This document shows positions 18,203 to 27,949 of a DNA stretch of 64,000 nucleotides, piece after piece. A program made the translations under genes and the position numbers. The stretch covers positions 1 to 64,000 of the forward strand of contig NZ_SJOJ01000006.1 of NCBI RefSeq assembly GCF_004330295.1. Direction: 5' to 3'. Numbering within the stretch: the first letter of the stretch is position 1; each line of letters begins with the position of its first letter. The notes under the pieces were generated by a model that was not told the origin of the DNA, made no database searches, and worked only from the letters and a program-made list of their open reading frames with translations. The DNA comes from Rahnella victoriana. Its GTDB lineage: Bacteria; Pseudomonadota; Gammaproteobacteria; Enterobacterales; Enterobacteriaceae.

Positions 18203-19842
18203 TACGCACGATTTTAGAAATGCGCGGGTTGCGCATCGAAACTCTCGACGGTTCGCCGCTGGTGCAGGATATTTCCCTGACGCTGGCTGCGGGCGAAGTG
18301 CTCGGCCTGATCGGGGAATCCGGCGCAGGCAAATCCACTATCGGGCTGGCCGCGTTAGGCTATGCGCGGCAGGGCTGCCGGATTGCCGGTGGTGAAGTCT
18401 TCCTCGATGGCACCGATATCGTTTCGCAGCCCTCACGCATCAAGCGTGAATGGCGCGGCAGGCGTGTGGCCTATGTGGCACAAAGCGCGGCAGCTTCGTT
18501 TAATCCGGCGCTGACCATTGAAAAACAGGTCTGCGAAGGTCCCATCCGCCACGGGCTGATGAACAAAGAAGAAAGCCGTCAGTGGGCGATTTCACTGTTC
18601 CGCTCGCTCGATTTGCCGGATCCGGAAAACATCGGCAAACGCTATCCGCATCAGCTTTCCGGCGGACAGCTTCAGCGTGCGATGGCTGCAATGGCGATGT
18701 CCTGTAAACCTGATTTACTGATCATGGATGAGCCGACCACGGCGCTGGACGTCACCACGCAGATTGAAGTGCTGGTGATGCTGCGCAAACTGGTGCGCGA
18801 ATTCAACACGGCGGCGCTGTACATCACGCATGATCTGGCGGTTGTTGCGCAGCTTGCCGACCGCATTATGGTCCTGCGCCACGGCAAAGAAGTGGAAACC
18901 GGCGACACACAAACCATTCTGGAAAATCCACAGCAGGATTACACACGGCGTCTGGTGGCGGAGCGCGAACAGGGGCTGAAGCCGCTGGCAGACGACCATG
19001 ACACTGCCGGTCAGCCGTTGCTGACGATGCGTAAACTGAGCACCGGCTACAATGGTAAACGGGTGGTGCACGATGTCAGCCTGCAACTGCCGCGCGGCAA
19101 AACGCTGGCGATTATCGGCGAATCCGGCAGCGGGAAAAGTACGCTGGCGCGGGCGCTGGTCGGATTGCTGCCCGACACCGCAGGTACGGTGGATTTCGAC
19201 GGCATGTCGCTTTCGCACAATTTCCACCAGCGCAATAAAGAAACGCTGCGCCGTATGCAGATGATTTATCAGCTTCCCGATGTGGCGCTCAATCCGCGCC
19301 AGACCCTGCTGGACATCATCGGCCGCCCGCTGACCTTCTACTTCGGGATGAACAAAAAGCAGGTGCGCGAACGCGTGGAAGAGTTACTGCGCCTGACCGA
19401 ACTGCCGGTCAAACTGATCGACCGTCGCCCCGGCGAACTTTCCGGCGGACAGAAACAACGCGTCTGTATTGCCCGCGCGCTGGCCGCGCAGCCGGAACTA
19501 ATTATCTGCGATGAAGCCACCTCGGCGCTCGATCCGCTGGTGGCGGAGGAAGTGCTGAATCTGCTGCGTCGTTTGCAGGAACAGCTCGGTCTGTCCTATT
19601 TGTTCATCACACACGATCTCGGTACGGTTAAACGTATCGCTCATCAGGTCGCGGTGATGTATCAGGGGCAGGTGGTCGCCAGCGGCGATACCGACGTGGT
19701 TTTCAGCGCGCCAATGCACAGCTATACCGAAAAACTGCTGACCTCCGTACCGGAAATGCGCACCAGCTGGCTGGACGAAGTTCTCGCCCTGCGCGGCACG
19801 GCGCTTCCGGCGGCAGCCATTTCTTCGACAGGAGTCTTATGA
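18199..19842 (+). CDS. Duplicated ABC ATPase (DppD-DppF fused in one chain)
   Basis: 547 residues holding two complete ATPase domains: Walker A GESGAGKST near 40 with LSGGQ near 155 and LLIMDEP after it, then Walker A GESGSGKST near 310 with LSGGQ near 417 and LIICDEAT after it. Dpp and Opp systems usually encode these as two proteins; the fused form is common in other peptide-type importers such as YejF and GsiA. It powers the two permeases before it. Start and end both overlap neighbouring genes by 4 bases. Confidence 0.94.
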   Translation: MIRTILEMRGLRIETLDGSPLVQDISLTLAAGEVLGLIGESGAGKSTIGLAALGYARQGCRIAGGEVFLDGTDIVSQPSRIKREWRGRRVAYVAQSAAASFNPALTIEKQVCEGPIRHGLMNKEESRQWAISLFRSLDLPDPENIGKRYPHQLSGGQLQRAMAAMAMSCKPDLLIMDEPTTALDVTTQIEVLVMLRKLVREFNTAALYITHDLAVVAQLADRIMVLRHGKEVETGDTQTILENPQQDYTRRLVAEREQGLKPLADDHDTAGQPLLTMRKLSTGYNGKRVVHDVSLQLPRGKTLAIIGESGSGKSTLARALVGLLPDTAGTVDFDGMSLSHNFHQRNKETLRRMQMIYQLPDVALNPRQTLLDIIGRPLTFYFGMNKKQVRERVEELLRLTELPVKLIDRRPGELSGGQKQRVCIARALAAQPELIICDEATSALDPLVAEEVLNLLRRLQEQLGLSYLFITHDLGTVKRIAHQVAVMYQGQVVASGDTDVVFSAPMHSYTEKLLTSVPEMRTSWLDEVLALRGTALPAAAISSTGVL

Positions 19843-21866
19843 GCACCAAACGTATCGTGACCGAATTCCCTCACGCCGTCACCGTGACCGAACATCTGTG
19901 GATCCCGCTGAGCGACGGCACGCGTCTCGCCGCCCGTCTCTGGCTGCCGGATGACGCTGAACGCCAGCCGGTTCCGGCCATTCTTGAATACATTCCCTAC
20001 CGTAAACGCGACGGCACCCGCACCCGCGATGAACCGATGCACGGCTTTTTCGCCGGAAACGGCTACGCAGTCGTACGTGTGGATATGCGCGGCAGCGGCG
20101 AATCCGACGGTCTGCTGGCCGATGAATACCTGTTGCAGGAACAGGACGACGCGCTGGAAGTCATTCAGTGGATCACCGAACAACGCTGGTGCAGCGGTAA
20201 CGTCGGCATGATGGGGAAATCCTGGGGCGGCTTTAACGGCCTGCAGGTGGCCGCCCGCCGCCCCGCCGCGCTGAAAGCCATCATCACGGTGTGTTCAACG
20301 GATGACCGTTACCGCGACGATATTCATTACAAAGGTGGCTGCCTGCTCAACGACAACCTCTGGTGGGGCGGCATTATGCTGGCGTACCAGAGCCGCCCTG
20401 CCGACCCCGCACTGGTCGGCGAAAGCTGGTATCAGGACTGGCTGAACCGTCTGGAAAACATGCCATTCTTCCCGGCGCTGTGGATGGAACATCCGTTGCG
20501 CGATGCATACTGGCAGCACGGTTCGGTGTGCGAAGACTGGTCAGCAATCCAGTGTCCGGTGATGGCGATCGGCGGCTGGGCGGATGCCTACAGCAACGCC
20601 GTGTTCCGCCTGATGGACAACCTGAAAGTCCCGCGCCGCGCCATTCTCGGCCCGTGGGCGCATATTTATCCGCAGGACGGCACGCCGGAACCGGCGATAG
20701 GTTTCTTACAGGAAGCCGTCCGCTGGTGGGATCACTGGCTGAAAGGCGAAGACAACGGCGCGATGGAAGGCCCGATGATCCAGACCTGGTTGCAGGACAG
20801 TCAGCCGCCTTCGGCGATGCGTCCGGTCAGTCGTGGCGAATGGGTCGGATTTGATCGCGGCACCGCCAGCAACATTAATCACAGCCCGCGCTGGCTGACA
20901 CGCGGCCAGCTGAATACCCAGCCGGACGTTGACGCAGGCGTGCTCAATATCTGTTCGCCGCAGAATCACGGTCTGATGGCCGGAGAATGGATGGGCGCCG
21001 GTGTGCCCGGCGAAATGCCGCCGGATCAGCGTGTCGATGACGGCATGGCGGAAATCTTCGACGGCGAACCGCTGGCCGAACCGCTGACCATTTTCGGTTT
21101 CCCGGAATTCACCGTCGAACTGAGCAGCGATAAACCGGCGGCGATGTTGTACGTCCGGCTTTCAGACGTTTCGCCGGACGGCGCAGTAAACCGCGTCACC
21201 CACGGCTGGCTGAATCTTTCCCATCTGCACGGTCACGACAAGTCTGTGCCGCTGATCCCCGGTCAGAAAGTTAAAGTACCGGTACAACTGGACGGCATCG
21301 CGCACCGCTTTGCCACCGGCCACCGGATGCGACTCTCGCTGGCGACCACCTTCTGGCCGATGATCTGGCCGATGGCAGAAGCGGCGACGCTGACGTTAGA
21401 TTTGCACAGTGCGCAACTCAGCCTGCCGGTGTGCGAGCAGCCGGTGGCGATTGAAGGCCCGATCAAAGAACCGCAAAGCGCGCCGCTGACGCCGCAAACG
21501 GTACTGTCGCCGGGACGCGTTGACCGCAACATCACTTATGATTTCCTCACCGACAGCTGGACCAGCGTCACGCACGGCGTGGGCGGCGTCTTTGGTGAAG
21601 GGGTTTACCGCTTTGATGATATCGATACCACCGTCGATCACGGTCTGCGCCGCGAACTGACGGTGAGTAACAGCGATCCATTATCCGCCCGTTATCTGCT
21701 GACGCAGACCATGAAAATGGGACGTGAAGGCTGGTGGATGGAAGCGGAAATCACCCTCGAACTGCGCAGCGACCTGACGCACTTTATCGTCAGCGGCGAT
21801 ATGGTGGTGAGCCTCAACGGCGAGGAAGAGTTCACCAAATACTGGCACGAGAGGATTGCGCGGTAA
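19839..21866 (+). CDS. CocE/NonD-family alpha/beta hydrolase (X-Pro dipeptidyl-peptidase S15-like)
   Basis: 675 residues. The S15/CocE core is at about 20-290, with the nucleophile elbow GKSWGG near 128, the acid probably in GWADAYSN near 250, and the histidine in GPWAH near 275. A C-terminal jelly-roll (PepX_C) is at about 310-530, then an extra domain of about 140 residues. No signal peptide, so it should act in the cytoplasm on what the importer brings in. Family members cleave acyl esters, beta-lactam side-chain amides or X-Pro peptides. Its place as last gene, overlapping the ATPase, ties it to import of an amide or ester substrate; the substrate is not deducible. Confidence 0.88.
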   Translation: MSTKRIVTEFPHAVTVTEHLWIPLSDGTRLAARLWLPDDAERQPVPAILEYIPYRKRDGTRTRDEPMHGFFAGNGYAVVRVDMRGSGESDGLLADEYLLQEQDDALEVIQWITEQRWCSGNVGMMGKSWGGFNGLQVAARRPAALKAIITVCSTDDRYRDDIHYKGGCLLNDNLWWGGIMLAYQSRPADPALVGESWYQDWLNRLENMPFFPALWMEHPLRDAYWQHGSVCEDWSAIQCPVMAIGGWADAYSNAVFRLMDNLKVPRRAILGPWAHIYPQDGTPEPAIGFLQEAVRWWDHWLKGEDNGAMEGPMIQTWLQDSQPPSAMRPVSRGEWVGFDRGTASNINHSPRWLTRGQLNTQPDVDAGVLNICSPQNHGLMAGEWMGAGVPGEMPPDQRVDDGMAEIFDGEPLAEPLTIFGFPEFTVELSSDKPAAMLYVRLSDVSPDGAVNRVTHGWLNLSHLHGHDKSVPLIPGQKVKVPVQLDGIAHRFATGHRMRLSLATTFWPMIWPMAEAATLTLDLHSAQLSLPVCEQPVAIEGPIKEPQSAPLTPQTVLSPGRVDRNITYDFLTDSWTSVTHGVGGVFGEGVYRFDDIDTTVDHGLRRELTVSNSDPLSARYLLTQTMKMGREGWWMEAEITLELRSDLTHFIVSGDMVVSLNGEEEFTKYWHERIAR

Positions 21867-21870
21867 TCGT

Positions 21871-21960
21871 GCTCCTGCCCTTCGCAGGGGTGGGAGCCGA
21901 TCGAGCCATTGCAGGTTTCGCTTTTAGCTCCTCCCCTGCGCAGGCGCGGGAGCCGATCGC
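21871..21960. repeat. Two tandem REP-like palindromes after the CocE-type gene
   Basis: Imperfect palindromes at 21871-21897 (loop TTCGCA, arms GCTCC.../...GGGAGC) and 21927-21960 share a GGGAGCCGATCG tail in direct orientation. They belong to the family seen after metG and after the LysR gene, and lie between convergent genes. Confidence 0.65.
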
Positions 21961-21969
21961 GTTCAAATT

Positions 21970-22416
21970 TTAAATCTCAGGAAAAATCGCCGTAATATCC
22001 TGGCTTTCCAGTACCCGCCCGTCCTGCGCACGGATTTCCAGTTTGCGCAGCGGCTGGCGGTTTTCACTGTCCACCAGTTGCGTACAGGCTTCGCCTTCCT
22101 CAAACAGGTATTCACTTCCCCACTGCCCCAGCGCGACCAGCACCGGTTGCAGCGCCAGCCCTTTTTCAGTCAGCACATAATCCTGATACGCCGAACCATC
22201 GGCCGCCGGTTCAATTTTCAAAATGCCTTCCGCCACCAGTGCTTTCAGACGGGTACTGAGAATGTTTTTTGCCGCGCCCAGACTGCGCTGGAACTCGCTG
22301 AAACGCGAGATGCCACGCATGGCGTCGCGAACGATCAGCAGCGTCCACCAGTCACCAATTAAATCCAGCGCGCGGCCAGCCGGACACGGCGTGTTTTCCA
22401 GACGGGTTCGTTTCAT
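21970..22416 (-). CDS. HxlR-family transcriptional regulator
   Basis: 148 residues with the family N-terminus (CPAGRALDLIGDWWTLLIVRD), a conserved Cys near 11, and a wing ending in YVLTEKG. Winged-helix HxlR proteins usually repress a divergent oxidoreductase gene in response to thiol-reactive or carbonyl compounds. Here it is divergent from an SDR gene, with two matching palindromes between them. Confidence 0.92.
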   Translation of the reverse strand: MKRTRLENTPCPAGRALDLIGDWWTLLIVRDAMRGISRFSEFQRSLGAAKNILSTRLKALVAEGILKIEPAADGSAYQDYVLTEKGLALQPVLVALGQWGSEYLFEEGEACTQLVDSENRQPLRKLEIRAQDGRVLESQDITAIFPEI

Positions 22417-22448
22417 GGCACGTCCTGCTCATAGGGTAGGAAAGAATC

Positions 22449-22504
22449 TGGTTGCATTATAAAACCACTGGTGCTAAAAATCATCTGGTTTCATTATTAA
22501 ACCA
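22449..22504. promoter_or_regulatory. Twin palindromic operators, probably for the HxlR regulator
   Basis: Two 19-bp palindromes of the form TGGTT-N9-AACCA lie at 22449-22467 and 22486-22504. Their AT-rich centres share the core CATTAT. Start-to-start spacing is 37 bp, about 3.5 helical turns. They sit between the divergent HxlR and SDR starts. Confidence 0.7.
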
Positions 22505-22528
22505 CTTAATCAACCCAGAGGTCTTCTC

Positions 22529-23323
22529 ATGTCAGATTCAATTCGCTCTCAGTCTGTAGCCTTAATCACCGGCGCTTCCAGCGGCATTGGTGCCACTTAT
22601 GCCGACCGTCTGGCGAAACGCGGCTATGATTTGGTGCTGGTTGCCCGTGATGCGGCGCGTCTGAAAACGCTGGCTGAACGCCTGCAACAGGAAACGGGCG
22701 TCAATATCACCGTGCTGCCTGCCGATTTAACCCGCAGCGAAGAGTTAGCCCGGGTTGAGGATTTTATCCGCGCCACGCCGCAGATTTCCCTGCTGATCAA
22801 CAATGCCGGGGCGTCCCTCAAAGCCGGTTTTGAGAACAGCGATGCCGATGCCATTGAGAATCTGATCACCCTGAACGTGACCTCCGTGGCGCGACTTTCC
22901 CGCGTGGCGTTTGATGGCCTGATCAAACATCCGGACGGCGCGATCATTAATATCGCGTCCGTGATGGCGCTGACGCCGGAACTGCAATCGGCGGTGTATT
23001 CCGCGACCAAAGCGTTTGTACTGACCTTCAGCCAGACACTGCAATTTGAAATGGCTCAGCGCGGCCTGTACGTTCAGGCGGTGCTGCCTGCCGCAACACG
23101 TACGGAAATCTGGGAACGTTCAGGCAAGAATATCGATGAAGTGCCGGGCGTGATGGAAGTGGGTGAACTGGTGGACGCCGCCCTGCTGGGCTTTGACCGC
23201 AAAGAGAAAGTCACTATCCCGCCATTGCAGGATGAAAAACAGTGGGACGATTTTGATGCCCTGCGCGGCGCGATGGTGCCGAACTTCCTGCAGGCTCACG
23301 CGGCACCGCGTTACAAAGCCTGA
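22529..23323 (+). CDS. Short-chain dehydrogenase/reductase
   Basis: 264 residues with a Rossmann N-terminus TGASSGIG near 15-22, NNAG near 90 and the catalytic YSATK near 153-157. Classical SDR fold, NADP preference suggested by the Arg after the second strand (VLVARD). Divergent from and probably repressed by the HxlR protein. Substrate unknown; such pairs often respond to aldehydes or quinones. An FAH-family gene follows. Confidence 0.92.
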   Translation: MSDSIRSQSVALITGASSGIGATYADRLAKRGYDLVLVARDAARLKTLAERLQQETGVNITVLPADLTRSEELARVEDFIRATPQISLLINNAGASLKAGFENSDADAIENLITLNVTSVARLSRVAFDGLIKHPDGAIINIASVMALTPELQSAVYSATKAFVLTFSQTLQFEMAQRGLYVQAVLPAATRTEIWERSGKNIDEVPGVMEVGELVDAALLGFDRKEKVTIPPLQDEKQWDDFDALRGAMVPNFLQAHAAPRYKA

Positions 23324-23415
23324 CACTGACACATTGACCAGTAACATAAATTTACTGGTCAATGTGGATTCGCTTTGCAAATATGTTAATTCGACAACTT
23401 TGTGAAGTGAATACG

Positions 23416-24105
23416 ATGACTGACTATGTAATTGCTGCACCCGAAGTTCCCTCTCTTGCCGTTGCTGGCCAGAGCGCCCGTTTTCCTCTGCGCCGCGTGT
23501 ATTGCGTTGGCCGCAACTATTCCGAACATGCCCGCGAAATGGGCCATGATCCCGACCGTGAACCGCCTTTCTTCTTTGGTAAACCGGCTGATGCGGTGGT
23601 TCCCGCCAGCGGCAACGTGCCTTATCCGACGCTGACCGAAGATCTGCATTACGAAGTGGAACTGGTGGTTGCGATTGCCAAAGGCGGCAAAAACATCGCG
23701 GCTGAAGAGGCACTGTCGCACGTCTGGGGTTATACCGTCGGCGTGGATCTGACCCGTCGCGATATTCAGGCGCAGGCCAAGAAACAAGGGCGTCCGTGGG
23801 ATTTTGCCAAAGGGTTTGATGCGTCCGCACCGGCCAGTCCGCTGCTGCCTGTCAGCCAGACCGGACATCCGGCGGCCGGTAAAATCTGGCTGGATGTGAA
23901 CGGAGAGAAACGTCAGCGCGGCGATTTGAGTGACCAGATCTGGCAGGTGGCGGATGTCATCAGTTATCTGTCGCAGGCGGTGGAACTCAAGGCAGGCGAT
24001 CTGATTTACACCGGCACCCCGGCGGGCGTCGGCCCGGCAGTGCGCGGTGATGTGATCACCGGCGGCATCGACGGTCTGAGCGAGTTCAGCTTCACCCTCG
24101 TGTAA
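23416..24105 (+). CDS. Fumarylacetoacetate-hydrolase-family protein
   Basis: 229 residues from the ATG giving MTDYVIAAPEV; an upstream in-frame ATG at 23362 adds a non-homologous leader. FAH-fold motifs: YCVGRNYSEHARE, the metal-binding E-x-E in LHYEVELVVAI, GVDLTRRD, and GDLIYTGTPAGVGP. Resembles E. coli YcgM and fumarylpyruvate or acylpyruvate hydrolases, which cleave 1,3-diketo acids. It lies 92 bases after the SDR gene; joint transcription is possible. Confidence 0.88.
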   Translation: MTDYVIAAPEVPSLAVAGQSARFPLRRVYCVGRNYSEHAREMGHDPDREPPFFFGKPADAVVPASGNVPYPTLTEDLHYEVELVVAIAKGGKNIAAEEALSHVWGYTVGVDLTRRDIQAQAKKQGRPWDFAKGFDASAPASPLLPVSQTGHPAAGKIWLDVNGEKRQRGDLSDQIWQVADVISYLSQAVELKAGDLIYTGTPAGVGPAVRGDVITGGIDGLSEFSFTLV

Positions 24106-24112
24106 TGCGCAC

Positions 24113-24137
24113 AGGACGCCTTTCTCAGGCGTCCTTT
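24113..24137 (+). terminator. Intrinsic terminator after the FAH-family gene
   Basis: A stem AGGACGCCT...AGGCGTCCT followed by TTTT. It overlaps the final codons of the convergent minus-strand gene. Confidence 0.8.
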
Positions 24138-24931
24138 TCAGCCGGTTCTCCCCTCATCTCTTCCTCAACCTGTGGGATCAGCTTCTCAAACGCACAGGCA
24201 CTTGACGGATCAAACAACGACAGCGTTTCGATCTGACTCAGTAAAATCACCTTGCGGAATTTCAGCGCATTCACCGGATCAGAGACCGGCGTGACGCCGT
24301 GTTCCTGATAATAACGGGCATAATTGTGCTCAACGCGCAGTTCCAGCGTGTCTTTATCGCGATAGCCGCTGACCATCGGGATCACCACCACGTTGTCCGA
24401 CGAACTGGTTTCACAGCGTGCGGTATGCACCATGCCGATATAAACGCGACGTGACTGTAAGGTGATAAACACCATGTCGCCCTCTTCCATGCACTGATAT
24501 AACAGCCCTTCTACCCCGTTGGCGCGGGTGAGTTGTTTGTACAACTGTTTGCGTCCGGCGGTATTGAGCCGTAGCCCCGGCGACCACGTGGTTCGCACCA
24601 GACACAGCATCACGGACACCGCGAGCATAATCACCACCGGCGCCTGAATGCCCAGGAAACTCCAGTTGATGAAATCGCGATGATAATGCACATCCTGATG
24701 CAAGTGTGGCAGCGCGGGCAGCCAGTTGATCACGCCGGAAATCCCCCACAGCGCCATATAGACCAGGGCGATGACCAGTACGCCCTGAAGGACAAAAATG
24801 CAGCCGTACAAGGCCACCAGAAAATAGACGTCCCAGCCGAAAGTCCGTTTAAGTTTGAAACGTGATGAGATGTCGCGGGTGGTATACCAGTAGCCGCAGA
24901 CCATTAACACCATGAAAACCGCTGTCGCCAT
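24125..24931 (-). CDS. Unknown membrane protein, coupled to the small gene before it
   Basis: 268 residues with three N-terminal hydrophobic helices (about 1-18, 33-65 and 95-115), then a cytoplasmic domain with a small beta-rich core (MVFITLQSRRVYIGMVHTA) and a charged C-terminus. I do not recognise a named family. Its ATG overlaps the stop of the preceding 65-residue gene (TAATG), so the two are translationally coupled. Confidence 0.7.
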   Translation of the reverse strand: MATAVFMVLMVCGYWYTTRDISSRFKLKRTFGWDVYFLVALYGCIFVLQGVLVIALVYMALWGISGVINWLPALPHLHQDVHYHRDFINWSFLGIQAPVVIMLAVSVMLCLVRTTWSPGLRLNTAGRKQLYKQLTRANGVEGLLYQCMEEGDMVFITLQSRRVYIGMVHTARCETSSSDNVVVIPMVSGYRDKDTLELRVEHNYARYYQEHGVTPVSDPVNALKFRKVILLSQIETLSLFDPSSACAFEKLIPQVEEEMRGEPAEKDA

Positions 24932-25128
24932 TACAGCACACTCATGCGTTTTACGTGGCGGGCAAAGTCTGCCTGCATACTTTGATTGGCCGGGTTCACC
25001 GACGCTGTACCATTCTCATCAATCAAAATACGCTCGCCCTCTTCCAGCGTATTTTCCATATCCGCAGCACTGAACAATCCGAGGAATTTTTCCGGGCTGG
25101 AAAAAATCTGCAATACAATCTTAAGCAT
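24931..25128 (-). CDS. Small unknown protein upstream of the membrane protein
   Basis: 65 residues, starting MLKIVLQIFSSPEK, partly amphipathic, with an acidic middle (ENTLEEGERILIDENG). A GGAGG-like ribosome site precedes it, and its TAA shares a base with the next ATG. No family recognised. Tight coupling suggests it works with the downstream membrane protein. Confidence 0.65.
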   Translation of the reverse strand: MLKIVLQIFSSPEKFLGLFSAADMENTLEEGERILIDENGTASVNPANQSMQADFARHVKRMSVL

Positions 25129-25216
25129 AGGTTGGCCTCCATAACCAAAGGCTAAGCCTAGTCAATCCACAGGGTCACTCCGGCGGTTTCGGATTTATTA
25201 CACATGCGGATATAAA

Positions 25217-25243
25217 AAAGGGCCGCCATGACGGCAGCCCTTT
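25217..25243 (-). terminator. Intrinsic terminator after ansP
   Basis: An 11-base stem with one mismatch (AAAGGGC-GCC/GGC-GCCCTTT), loop ATGAC, and an A run on the left that gives a U tail for the leftward ansP transcript. Confidence 0.85.
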
Positions 25244-25264
25244 ACGGATATTCCACGAAATAGG

Positions 25265-26746
25265 TTATTTCGCTTCTATGCTTTCCTGATGCGCTTCTTC
25301 CTGCGCAGCCTGTTCGGCGTGCACTTCAGCGGCGCGTTTGCGCAGGCCAATCCAGCCCAGAACCAGCAGGATAATCAGTACCGGGATCGTCGCCACAGTG
25401 AACGTACCATTCGGGTAGTCAAACGCCATCAGGATCAGCACGCCCGCGAGGAACGCCAGCGTCAGCCACGAAGTGAACGGTGCCCACGGCATTTTGAAGG
25501 AGACGTCTTTCGCGCGGCCTTCTTTAATCGCGGTACGCAGTTTCATCTGACAGACGATGATGAAAGCCCAGGAACTGAGGATGCCGAGTGACGCGACGTT
25601 CAGGACAATTTCAAACACCTGCGATGGCACGTAGTAGTTCAGTACCACGCCGATCACGTAAATACCGACCGTCACCAGAATACCGGCGTAAGGCACCTGT
25701 TGCGCACTCATCTTCGACATGAATTTCGGTGCGGAACCGCCCATCGACAGCGAGCGCAGAATACGGCCGGTGGAGTACAGCCCGGAGTTCAGGCTCGACA
25801 GCGCGGCGGTCAGCACCACGATGTTCATGATGGTACCGATATAAGGCACGCCCAGCTTGCTGAAGAAGGTCACGAACGGACTCTGCCCCGCCTGATAGGC
25901 ATTCCACGGCAGCAGCAGAACCAGCAGCACCACGGAACCGACGTAGAACAAGGCGATACGCCAGATCACGCTGTTGATGGCTTTCGGCAGCACTTTCTCA
26001 GGATCTTTGGTTTCGCCCGCTGCGGTACCGACCAGTTCGATCGCCGCAAAGGCAAAGACCACGCCCTGAACCAGAACCAGCGCCGGTAACAACCCGTGCG
26101 GGAAGATACCGCCGTTATCGGTGATCAGATGCAAGCCGGTGGTGTTGCCGTCGAGTTGTTTGCCGGTGCCGAGGAACACCACGCCCACCACCAGGAAAAT
26201 CGCAATCGCGGCAACTTTGATCAGCGCAAACCAGAATTCCATCTCAGCGAACCACTTCACGCCGATCATGTTCATGGTGGCGACAATCGCCAGCGCGCCA
26301 AGGGCAAACATCCACTGCGGGACATCACCAAACGTGCCCCAGTAATGCATATACAGCGCCACTGCGGTGATATCGACAATGCCGGTCATCGCCCAGTTGA
26401 GGAAGTACATCCAGCCTGCAACATAAGAGGCTTTTTCACCCAAGAATTCACGGGCATAGGATACGAAGCTGCCGCTGGTCGGACGGTGTAACACCAGTTC
26501 GCCCAGTGCGCGCAAAATAAAGAAGGAGAAAATACCGCAAACCGCGTAGACGATAGCCAGCGCCGGACCGGCCATCTGCAATCGCGCACCCGCGCCGAGA
26601 AACAGACCGGTACCGATAGAACCACCAATGGCAATCATCTGAACCTGACGGTTGCCCATACTTTTGTGATAACCATGATCGTGCGAGTCCAGCCAGCGTC
26701 GTTTCGCCGCGTGCTTCGCCTCTGCCGTTTTCTTATGAGACTTCAT
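25265..26746 (-). CDS. ansP: L-asparagine permease
   Basis: 493 residues from the start at 26746 (GGAG upstream). APC superfamily, amino acid transporter type, twelve membrane helices. Very close to E. coli AnsP throughout: HAAKRRWL near the start, MGNRQVQMIAIGG, GTGLFLGAGARLQMAGPALA, and the WFAEMEFWFALIK segment. A proton symporter for asparagine at the inner membrane. The neighbours do not suggest another substrate. Confidence 0.93.
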   Translation of the reverse strand: MKSHKKTAEAKHAAKRRWLDSHDHGYHKSMGNRQVQMIAIGGSIGTGLFLGAGARLQMAGPALAIVYAVCGIFSFFILRALGELVLHRPTSGSFVSYAREFLGEKASYVAGWMYFLNWAMTGIVDITAVALYMHYWGTFGDVPQWMFALGALAIVATMNMIGVKWFAEMEFWFALIKVAAIAIFLVVGVVFLGTGKQLDGNTTGLHLITDNGGIFPHGLLPALVLVQGVVFAFAAIELVGTAAGETKDPEKVLPKAINSVIWRIALFYVGSVVLLVLLLPWNAYQAGQSPFVTFFSKLGVPYIGTIMNIVVLTAALSSLNSGLYSTGRILRSLSMGGSAPKFMSKMSAQQVPYAGILVTVGIYVIGVVLNYYVPSQVFEIVLNVASLGILSSWAFIIVCQMKLRTAIKEGRAKDVSFKMPWAPFTSWLTLAFLAGVLILMAFDYPNGTFTVATIPVLIILLVLGWIGLRKRAAEVHAEQAAQEEAHQESIEAK

Positions 26747-26976
26747 TATGACTTGTTCTCCAAAATAACCTTCACCTGACGCCGGGTGCTGCAAGCAAAC
26801 GATTGCAAGCCTCGCCGTTTATGGGGTTTACCCACTGTAATTTTTTTAGCCGGAACTGTTTTGGTGCAATAACGGCGAGGGATGCTACCTGTTCTCATTA
26901 ACCGTGGCAAAAAAAACCGTCATTAAAAATTGTGAGCAGTCATATTTCGCGCAGAGAATTTTGCCCTTGCGTGCGG

Positions 26977-27930
<954 letters not shown>

Positions 27931-27949
27931 TCAGACGTAAATTTTGCAC

